The notes under the pieces: generated by a model
Seen by the model: only the letters and a program-made list of their open reading frames with translations
Database searches by the model: none
What the model was told of the DNA's origin: nothing
In this document: positions 23,705 to 32,109 of the stretch, one piece after another
Layout: every line of letters begins with the position of its first letter
How positions within the stretch are numbered: the first letter of the stretch is position 1
Translations under genes and position numbers: made by a program
Assembly: GCA_023078555.1 (NCBI GenBank)
Contig: CM041196.1
Location: 10,124,985-10,188,984 of the forward strand
From: Ulva prolifera
Taxonomy: Eukaryota; Chlorophyta; Ulvophyceae; Ulvales; Ulvaceae
Direction: 5' to 3'
DNA: 64,000 nucleotides

Positions 23705-26585
23705 ATGGCGACCAGTGTCACACAACAGCAGGGGAGAGCGCTAGTTGCCGCATTCTGCCAGCGCCTGCTAATTGTACTGCTACTCGCGGCATTTGCGCAT
23801 GGTAAGGGGGGTGGTGGTGGGGGTGGTGGGGGGGGAGGCGGGGGCGGTGGGGGCGGCGGTGGTGGTGGCTTCGGCGGCAGCGGTGGTAGTGGTGGTAGTG
23901 GGGGGGCCGGCGTCGTCTTGGGTATCTTCGGAGCCATCGCCGTCATCGTTGGCGGCATTTTCATGTTCATCTGCATCTGTAAACGGAAGCAGAGGGGCGG
24001 CCAGGCTGCAGCGAGTACGGCATACAAGCCGACAGCAGCTGGAAGAGCGGCCGTGGCCGAGGCCAAGAAGAACTGGGTGAGCTTCGTGAGAAGCCAGGGC
24101 GCTGTGCCTGCTGAACCGCTGCTCCTCTCTCAGTTGAGCCGCGACCCAGCACGTGTGGAGCCGGTGGGAGTCTCCGGCAAGAGCGGCAGCCCGCGCCAGA
24201 AGTGCGCGCACCCAACTGCCTGTGATGCTGTCCTTGCCTGACGCCCGACTGATTCAGTGCTGCTTTCACTACCATGATTGAATCTCACAGCTAATTTACA
24301 CTATTATTATTATCTGATTTGAAAGCTATCCAGCATCGCAGTAGTATAGGCTTTGGGCATGGGCATATGCTCCGCCGGCGTGTCGTGAGAGTGACCATGC
24401 AAATGCAGGATCCTCCTTGCAAATATCCGAGGGTACTACACCGAGGCGAGGCGGTACGAAGTCAAACAACCCAGCTCCGAAGTCGTCGCGGCAGCTGTGA
24501 ACGGCAACCAGTACGCCCTGCACCAGAGCGACATGAAGCTCACCCTGTATCCTCCGACCGCGGCAGGCGGAGGGAGTGGCTTGTGGACGGTGAGCGGCAC
24601 CGGCAAGGACAGGGACAGCTGCAGCACAGTCAACGGCATCTACAACCCCAGCACCGGCCGGTGAGCCCCCGCCTGATGTCCAGCTCTGCGGCTGCTGGTT
24701 GATTGATTGCAGAAACTCTCTTGCGGCCCTTTTGCCCTTTCACACTAAACCGTGCTACAGCTCACAGCACAGTCTACACACAGTAGCGTGCTCCAGCTCG
24801 CTCTGTTCAGTGTAGAAGGGCTGTGTGTAGACTGTGCTGTGAGCTGTACAGCTACGTAGCACCGGTATGTGGCAGACCGCAAGTAGGTACACATGCATGT
24901 GAATCAATGAATAGGCGTGCACACAGCGCCACGGAACTGCTTGAGCAAGAGCTACGTGGTGCAGGGTGGCATGGGCAGAGGTCAGTTCGGGAGGCCTGGA
25001 GACCATCTTCGCTGGGGAGCTGCTACAGGGCGTCGCCCGGGGCTCGCAGCAAGCCGCAGCAGCCTCTGCGTCTGGCAAGCTGTCGGAGAGCAACAGCACG
25101 GCGCTGTCAGAGGCAGTCGACGGGATGGGAGATGCTGACTCAGACGCACAGAGCGTCATCGACATGCCCGCCAAGGCTTCCGCCGGCCAGCCGGCCGAGC
25201 CGCTGTGGTTCCTCGTGCGGGGCGCGTATGTGGCCAACACGCATGTTGTTGGTGAGTCCTCACCACTCACGCTGCCTGTGCTGCCTGCGCTGCTTTGTGC
25301 TCATTCGCGCTGTGCATATGTGCTGTGCTATGCGTGCTGTGCTATGTGCGATGTGCTGTGCTGCCTGTGCTGTGCTATTCGTGCTTTGGTAACTGTGCTG
25401 TGCTGCCTGTGCTGTGCTATTCGTGCTTTGGTAACTGTGCTGTGCTACCTGTGCTGTGCTATTCGTGCTTTGGTAACTGTGCTGTGCTGCCTGTGCTGTG
25501 CTATTCGTTCTTTGGTAACTGTGCTGTGCTGCCTGTGCTGTGCTATTCGTGCTTTGGTAACTGTGCTGTGCTGCCTGTGCTGTGCTATTCGTGCTTTGGT
25601 AACTGTGCTGTGCTGCCTGTGCTGTGCTATTCGTGCTTTGGTAACTGTGCTGTGCTGCCTGTGCTGTGCTATTCGTGCTTTGGTAACTGTGCTGTGCTGC
25701 CTGTGCTGTGCTATTCGTGCTTTGGTAACTGTGCTGTGCTACCTGTGCCGTGCTGTGCTGGGCTGCCGGACCTCCGAGACACCTCACGCTTGCTTGCTTG
25801 CTTGCTGCCCCACCGCGGGGGACCTCCGGCAGCGCGGAGACTTCAGCGCCGCGCTGGACGTTTGAACGGCCCTGTGGCTGGAGCCCCACGCCATTGATCG
25901 CCCCCCTCGCGATGCACGGGCTTTGTGCAGATGTTTGTCCGCGACCGCCGTTTCACAGCCGCAGGCATTGCCGTGCGCTTGATGAGTGGCATCACGGTGT
26001 CATGTTGCAAGCATGCTGGGCCTGCTCATGCGGTGGCTGGGTGCACTGGGCTCATGCATTGTGCACGAGCCTGAAGTCTTCCATTCTCGCAGCTGTCTCG
26101 TGAGCTCGGCCGGTTCCTTGAGAGAACATGTCCTCACTCTGCCATATGGCGTGGGCTGCAAACTTCAGCACAGCTCCAACTTCGCGGTCCCGATGCATGT
26201 AGGGGTACTGGCACGTACGGAGCGCTGGTGGGCACCAGTGTCGGGTCGCTTTGCAGCATTTCCAGGGATGCCACCCAGAAATTAGACCTGAATATTCAGA
26301 ATTGTTACATATGATCGGGCCCAACGACCCAACACTGGTGGGCGCCCCGGGGCAGATGTGGAGTGTTTCGTGTGTGTTCACATGGAATTGTTCTGTGCAG
26401 GTGCATTTGCTGGAGTGTGCCCAGGAGTGCGGGCCCTCCAGGGCAAGAAGCGTGACGCCCTGTCCAATGCGGCAGCGGCGAGCAAGGCACACGTCAACGG
26501 CCAGCTGCGCGACAGCTACGCTGAGTGCATGGCAAAGGGTCTGCCTTGGAATTCGAGCAAGGGGCATGTTGACTACATGGTTTGA
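23705..26585 (+). CDS. array copy C: glycine-rich single-pass membrane protein (reference copy)
   Basis: Exons 23705-24201, 24409-24660, 24965-25251 and 26401-26585, intron phases 2, 2, 1; 406 residues. I do not recognise the family. Residues 1-33 form a signal peptide (LLIVLLLAAFAHG), about 35-70 is nearly pure Gly with some Ser, about 71-93 is a membrane helix, and KRKQR follows, so a type I membrane protein with a glycine-rich outside part is expected. Conserved blocks after the helix are PTAAGRAAVAEAKKNW and PARVEPV (exon 1), GYYTEARRYE and SGLWTVSGTGKDRDS-TVNGIYNPSTGR (exon 2), VAWAEVSSGGLETIFAGELL and EPLWFLVRGAYVANTHV (exon 3), GVCPGVRAL and SYAECMAKGLPW (exon 4). The W-V-G-G-D-V-G-Y-TG pattern of exon 2 resembles a small beta-sheet module, but this is only a guess. 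A leader intron may end at GCTGTGCAG just before the ATG. Confidence 0.72.
24756..24848. repeat. inverted repeat, 28-bp perfect arms, in intron 2 of copy C
   Basis: The left arm 24756-24783 begins TACAGCTCACAGCACAGTCT; the right arm 24821-24848 is its exact inverse; the spacer is 37 bases. A decayed remnant (GTGTAGACTGTGCTGTG) sits at the matching place in copy E (about 33243). Confidence 0.9.
25362..25750. repeat. 42-bp minisatellite, about 9 units, in intron 3 of copy C
   Basis: TTTGGTAAC recurs exactly every 42 bases from 25385 to 25721, separated by TGTGCTGTGCTGCCTGTGCT and ATTCGTGC-type sequence. 42 is a multiple of three, so long hydrophobic frames (CAVLPVLCYSCFGN repeats) appear on both strands. 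I treat them as intronic artefacts. Copies B and E have unexpanded TGTGCTGTGC-rich sequence here. Confidence 0.93.
26236..26337. mobile_element. hAT-like MITE in intron 3 of copy C (best preserved)
   Basis: 102 bp from CAGTGTCGGGTCG to CGACCCAACACTG, inverted ends with one mismatch. The eight bases on the left (GTGGGCAC) and right (GTGGGCGC) match at seven positions, an 8-bp target duplication as made by hAT transposases. It has no coding capacity. Confidence 0.8.
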
Positions 26586-27463
26586 GCAGCTGGTCATGGC
26601 ATGTTTTGGCCCAGACAGAGGGGCAGAGACCACAGAAATGGTTTATGATCAGACGTGCCTGAGAGTGCAGAATGCAGCGTGACATCATCTGTCTTTGTGC
26701 AGTTGTATAGAGAGCAGGCATGATGGCAGCATGTGAGCATGCGTAGTGCTTCGAGATCAGGCATCATTGTATGTAAATTTGAGTGCTTTGACACAAACCA
26801 CACACACCACATGCCAGCAGTTTGACGTACAACTGCTCAGCAGCACCAATGCGTGTTGTGTTGTTCAGCCTGGCGACACCGCTGGTAGACACATCTGCAG
26901 TGAAAGCACTCCGAGTCAGAGGCTCCGACCGATTGAATGCTTCAGCATGTGGTCGGCTGACAGCTGGAGTGGCTCATATGCACGTTGTTGTGGCATTTGA
27001 GATAGCAATGGCGCGCAGTATGAGCTTCGGAAGGCCTTCATACCGTCAATACGATGGTACTGGCCTAGAGCCTCTCTGGCTGTACCTTGTATGTAACATG
27101 TGTATCAATGGTATTTCCACAATATCAAACTTTGCACTTCTGGCTGTGAGGGTACGGTCAAACAGATCTGTGGTGTCCCAACTGGTTCACAGTTCGGGGC
27201 ATGGATTGCCACGCCCGCCTCCTGGCCAGAATTCAAAGGCGTAGGAGCTTGTCGCGATGGAGACAAGGGAAGGTAGCGTCAAGGCATAACAGCGTCTCAG
27301 CGTCAGGTAGCTGCTCGCCAGCCTGCAGCGTGCTGCTCACAGCTGTGGCGGGTGCGAGGAGTGATGCATGACGACAATCGCAAGCTGAGGCTGAAGTAGG
27401 CGGCACTGAAATGTGCGCAGTCTGATGCTCGGTGGACATAAAGCACCAGAGACAGGACAGAAA

Positions 27464-27534
27464 GCCAAGCTAGGCTAGACCGCGCGTGTTGAAATGCTAA
27501 GCCAAGCTAGGCTAGACCGCGCGTGTTGAAATAG
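27464..27534. repeat. 37-bp tandem duplication
   Basis: Two units beginning GCCAAGCTAGGCTAGACCGC, at 27464 and 27501, identical apart from the junction. Confidence 0.9.
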
Positions 27535-27554
27535 CTGTTGCTTTCTACCCGCTT

Positions 27555-27640
27555 CGACAGGTTTCGAGTCTAATTGCGAGTCAAGTGGATGTTTCTGTTG
27601 TCGCCTGCACTAGTATCTCGAGATCCCGTCGCGAACAGCC
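27555..27640 (+). promoter_or_regulatory. conserved upstream block (copy D), degenerate
   Basis: TTTCGAGTCTAATTGCGAGT, then GTCGCCTGCACTAGTATC and CGCGAACAGCCAACAGCG, a diverged version of the block upstream of A, C, E and F. Confidence 0.35.
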
Positions 27641-28047
27641 AACAGCGTGCTGATGTCCACGTCGACTTCGTGTCAAACGCTGTTTACAAAATATTTATAC
27701 GAGCGCAAATACGCATAATCCAGCAACATTTTGATTCGTTCTTGCCCAACGTCGGAACGGCGTGACGATTGCTCCAATTCGGGGACGGCAGGCGGGTCCT
27801 CGCGCGCGCCATGGCAATATGCATTGTCGGCAGAAGGCCCTGGATCCCAAGGCAGTCACCACGTTGAGATGCGGACAGCCCGTTGCATCCACAACGCAGA
27901 TTAAAATCGTATGATTACAATGCGGAATGTCCTCGGCGCGGCCGCGCATACATGGCGTTCATGGCCGGACGAAAAGCAGGATGATCCGAGCCGCTGTAGC
28001 AGCGCAAATTGTGCACACGGTGCAGCTGGGCTGCCGTGCAGGCAAGG

Positions 28048-29701
28048 ATGGCGACCAGTGTCATGCAGCAGCAGCCACGAGTTCTTGCTCTCACGCTCTG
28101 CCGACATGTTCTCAACCTACTGCGACTCGCAGCATCTGTGCATGGTAAAGGGGGTGGGGGTGGCGGGGGTGGTGGTGGGGGCGGGGGAGGCGGCGGCGGT
28201 GGTGGGGGTGGGGGTGCAGCTGTCGCTGCGGGGGCTGGCGCAGCTGGAGTTGGCACCATCGGCAGTGATGGTGTGGGTGATGGTGGCGGTGGCGGCGGTG
28301 GTGTTGGCCGCACGGGCGGCATTGCCTTCATCGTGTGTATGTTCGGAGTCGTCCCCGTCATTCTTTGCTGCTGTCTCACGTGCATTGTCTTCCGCCCTTG
28401 GAAGTGGCCGCGCAGACACACAGCAGCTATCGTGCGATACCCGCCAACAGCAGCCGGCAGCGCTGCCGTGGCGGAGGCAAAGGCAAGCTGGGAGGCGTTC
28501 GTGAGAAGCGGGAGCGCCGTGCCCGCAGGCCCGGTGACCCTCACGCCACTCAGCCACGCCCCTGCACGTGCGGAGCCTGTACGCAGCACGACCGCCGGCC
28601 ACCCAACGAAGTGCGCCTGAGATCTACTCCCTGCCTGAGCTGCCGGCCTCACCTGAATGACCGCTCAACGCACAGCTCCCAGCAAAGTCTGTCATGCAGC
28701 ACGTATTCCATCGTCCAGTCCTCACAGGTGGGCCACACCTCAACAGCCTGGGTCCGATATGCCTGGCTTGCGCTCATGCCCATGCATGCTGGGCCTCACG
28801 GCTGGGCCACACCTCAACAGGCTGCCTCGCCTGCGCTCATGCTTCCCACGTGCATGCATGCTACAGAATTCGCATTGCCCACATTCGAGGCTGCTACACC
28901 GAGGCGCAGAGGTTCGACGCGCCCCCGACCGGTGGCGCTGTCGTCGACGCACCGCTGAGCAGGCGCGGCGCAGCATGGCACAACAGCGACATGAAGATCA
29001 CTCTGCATCCTCCCCAGGGCGCAGGCCGTGGCTTGTGGACGGTGAGCGGCGCCGGCAAGGACAGGGACAGCCGCAGCACAGTCACTGGCATCTACAACCC
29101 CCTCACCGGCCGGTGAGCCCCTACCTGCTAGGCTTCCAGCTGTGCATCAGCTTGAGCAATTGTTGACAGCCTCTCTGTGGACAAGCCGCCCTGAGCATGC
29201 GTGATCTGCAGACTGATCTGTGAGCTGTCGCACGATCTCCGGTATAAGGCTCGCCAGAGAGTTAAACGAGCATGTGATTTCCTCAAGAGACACTGCATGG
29301 TCATGGTCGAGGGGCAGCTGGCTAGACCTGAGGCTGAGCTGTGTGGTGCAGGGTCGCGTGGGAAGAGATCAGTTCTGCACAGTTTGCGCGGCCGGAGTGT
29401 TTGGGCGGCCGAGGCCGGCTGAAGGTCATTTTTGCCGGGGACCTCCTACAGGGCGTTGGCCTGGCCACGCACACTGCCGCCGCCGCAGCCTCCACATCCG
29501 CCAATTGCTCTGCCAACGTGAGCACAGCCGCGTCTGAGGCAGTCGATGGGATGGGCAACCTCGAGTCAGACACGCACAGTGTCGTGGAGATGCCGGGCAA
29601 GGCTGCAGCCTCAGGTTCTGTGGGTCGGCCAGTTGCGCCTCTGTGGTTCCTCGTACGGGGAGCGTACGTGGCCAACACTCACGTCATAGGTGAGCCCTGA
29701 A

Positions 29702-29735
<34 letters not shown>

Positions 29736-30485
29736 TTTGGGCGCGAACGCTCTTGTCTAGACAGCTGTGCACATGTTGGCGTGGTGTCGAACCAGTCCAA
29801 TATGCCCTGGTAGTTACAGGTGCACACATATGCGTGCGCAAGGTGCGCACGCGTTGGCAGTCGCGACTGATCGGTCCTGCGCTACGGACGTTCAGCGCAG
29901 GCGCGGTGTTGTGGTTTCTGGTACCATACTATGCCTCAGTGCTGCCCTTGTCTCTATGCATGTTGGGAGTCATCATCTCCGCTGATCACATCATGAGGCA
30001 CAGCTGCTCCACCTCTGCTCGGCCCTGGACGCAGCCTCGCACGAGCCGGCCCCAGACGCAGCCGGCCCCAGACGCAGCCGGCCCCAGACCCAGCCGGCCC
30101 CAGACGCAGCCGCACAGCCTCGCACGAGTTGCAGCACCCTGCGCTGCATCAAGTTAGCCACACTGTACTACGTTTGCCTGTTCGCTGCAACCGCTCGGCC
30201 CAGCTCGAGTGTGTCCTGCGGACGTCCAGGGCCGGTCGAAGCAGCTGTGGCTGCCCTCATATCATATGAACTGGTGATACTTGGCAGCTGATACTGAGAC
30301 AGCCGATAATCTGCGCAGGCGCGTTTGCTGGAGTGTGTCCAGCAGAGGAGGCTCTGAGAGGGGCGGACCGTCACATTGTGCTGGAGCGAGCGAGGAATGT
30401 GAGTGTGGAGCACATCTGGGGTAAGGTGCCGGGAAGCTATACTGAGTGCATGGCAAGGGGCGTGGGGTGGAGCGCACCCCGGTAG
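28048..30485 (+). CDS. array copy D: glycine-rich single-pass membrane protein, divergent subtype
   Basis: Exons 28048-28610, 28867-29112, 29352-29689 and 30319-30485; 437 residues, in frame. The ectodomain is longer than in C: a pure Gly run, an Ala/Gly/Val stretch, then a second Gly run before the membrane helix at about 100-125. Exon 3 has about 17 extra residues (QFARPECLGGRGR region) and the last exon replaces the common RGKKREALSNAREASRAHL block with RGADRHIVLERARNVSVE. Both changes are shared with pseudogene B. The exon 2 acceptor is CTACAG rather than TGCAG. It has no MITE in intron 3, unlike A, B, C and E, but a 33-base C run immediately after the exon 3 donor and a 16-bp minisatellite further on. 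Confidence 0.7.
29703..29735. repeat. C homopolymer in intron 3 of copy D
   Basis: About 33 consecutive C starting 13 bases after the exon 3 splice donor. Confidence 0.9.
30045..30108. repeat. 16-bp minisatellite
   Basis: Four units of GCCGGCCCCAGACGCA (one with a single change) in intron 3 of copy D. Confidence 0.9.
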
Positions 30486-30663
30486 CGCGGCCAGGGCGCC
30501 GCCAGGCCGCTGAGGTTCACCGGATGAGCTTGGCATACTGTGGGCCAATTGGGCACACGTCAAAATGATGTTGGGTCATGTGTGATGCGTTGCCTCCTCC
30601 GAAACCTACTGGCAGGGCTCCAGCGCGGCAATGCACCTCGACCCGCTGCATGCAGAGCAGTGG

Positions 30664-31760
30664 GTCAGCTAGGTTTTCAAACCTAGTCTACAGCCGGCGT
30701 ATGCTACGAGCTGTTGGTGGTGGTGGTGGTGGTACTGGGCCATTGCTTCTGCAGCCTGTGGTCCGGGCTGTGGCATGGGTGTGTTCTCAAATATTGTACA
30801 CGGTTGGTGGTCGTGTGCCTCTGATGCACGTTTTTCCTGTGGATCGACCTGACCATGCCTCCGTCCCTGTATCCTCGCAACAAGACTAATGTTTGCACGG
30901 GGTGAAGTGCAGCTGTGCTTCCTCTGCATGTGGACCCAGTCATACAGCAACGTCTCTGTCAGATCCAAACATAGCTTCAAGAACTTTGAAGCTCAATTTT
31001 GCTCGAGCTCATGTTTGAATCCGGGCATCTAGATCTGGTAAGATCGATTGGTGGACACCTTGGCAGGGCAGCTTCAGTGAGACTGAAAATCGGCGAAGCG
31101 CTTGCCACCACTATCAATCCATCTTCAGCTGGCCACAAGCTGCTCTGCATACAGTGCAAACGCGCAGCGGCATGCCGCAGTGGCCGTGCCATTGCTCGGG
31201 AACGAGCCTGGGCCACTTGCATGAGCACCGTGCGACAGTGATCCTTGCACTGCACCAGCCCTGCTGCCTGCCTGCTGGCACAATTTCAAACACTGCCACT
31301 GGACTGCGCAAGGGTCAAGCTGGCGGAAAGCGTGGTTGACAGTCTTACTCGACGTCGTTTATCCTAGCTGCCGCTCGACTGTCAGTTCCTTCAGAGGCCC
31401 ATAGTCAATCAAACAGCCCTCGATCTTCAGGTCGCTAGGCGTTCGACCACAATTTGTAACAGTCTGGTACATCTTGAGGTGAAAACCGGGGAGTTCACAG
31501 CCCTGCTCGCGGCCCGGCCGCGGCGTCTACCACCTGCTCACCACCGCAAAATGCAGCGCGCTCTTCACACAAACTGCGCAATGTCTCCGCATTTGAATTG
31601 TATGCATGCTGCTTCGGCGATGCTGAAGCAGGTGGCCCTGAATTGTGCGCAACCTAGACCCGAGCTCGTGCTCGGCGTACATGATAGCGCCTGAGACAGA
31701 TGAGAAAGCTAATCGGCGTGAGCAAATGCATCTGCTCGATTTGCGAAAGCGATGCAGGTC
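30664..31760. repeat. segmental duplication, unit 1 (5' flank of copy E)
   Basis: Colinear with 35371-36448 over about 1.1 kb. Landmarks in both: GTCAGCTAGGTTKTCAAACC, CTGTGGATCGACCT, TCTCTGTCAGATCCAAACA, GGACACCTTGGCAGGGCAGC, GGCCGTGCCATTGCTCGGGA, TGCAGCGCGCTCTTCACACA and GAGCTCGTGCTCGGCGTACA. The 4.7-kb offset is about one array period. Confidence 0.85.
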
Positions 31761-31867
31761 AATCTCCAGAACAAAGAAGATCGAGCACAACCAGTGCCGC
31801 ACAACGAGGCAGGTCCGCGTCTGATATGGCACTCGAATCAAGAGCGGCTCTTTCTGCAGTTGTCCGC

Positions 31868-31945
31868 GTCGCGAGCAATCGAGTCGGAGTGCGTGGCACA
31901 GCAGGATATTTCCTGCTGTTGCTCTCCTCTGCACCAGTCTTGGAT
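31868..31945 (+). promoter_or_regulatory. conserved upstream block (copy E)
   Basis: GCGAGCAATCGAGTCGGAGT, then GCGTGGCACAGC and CTCTGCACCAGTCTTGGATC; the closest match to the copy A block. Confidence 0.4.
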
Positions 31946-32109
31946 CGCTAGTGCTGCATTGCGGTGATCACGACAGCATGTGGCAACGTCGACGTTGCAC
32001 GCTCTGGCTACAAAAGCGCACGCACGATCCCAGACGAAACAGTAGGTACAGACGAGTGAGAGGGCAATCCGGAGCTTTGTTCACGAGCTGGGCTGCTGTG
32101 CAGGCAAGG

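Larger units (their letters stand above)
26586..28047. other. spacer between array copies C and D
   Basis: No gene called. The first about 170 bp match the 3' flank of copy E (CAGCGTGACATCATSTRTCT and GAGAGCAGGC). 27464-27534 is a 37-bp direct duplication (GCCAAGCTAGGCTAGACCGC then GCGTGTTGAAAT). The conserved upstream blocks of D follow at about 27555-27640 and 27874-27896. Confidence 0.45.
30486..32109. other. spacer between array copies D and E, including a duplicated 5' flank
   Basis: No gene called. 30664-31760 is colinear with 35371-36448 (listed as a segmental duplication). The conserved upstream block of E follows at about 31868-31945. Confidence 0.5.

Noticed and set aside
25260..25897. 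Long frames on both strands with CAVLPVLCYSCFGN or AQHSYQSTNST repeats
   Set aside because: They are produced by the 42-bp minisatellite, whose unit is a multiple of three. The region is intron 3 of copy C by splice signals and by comparison with the other copies.
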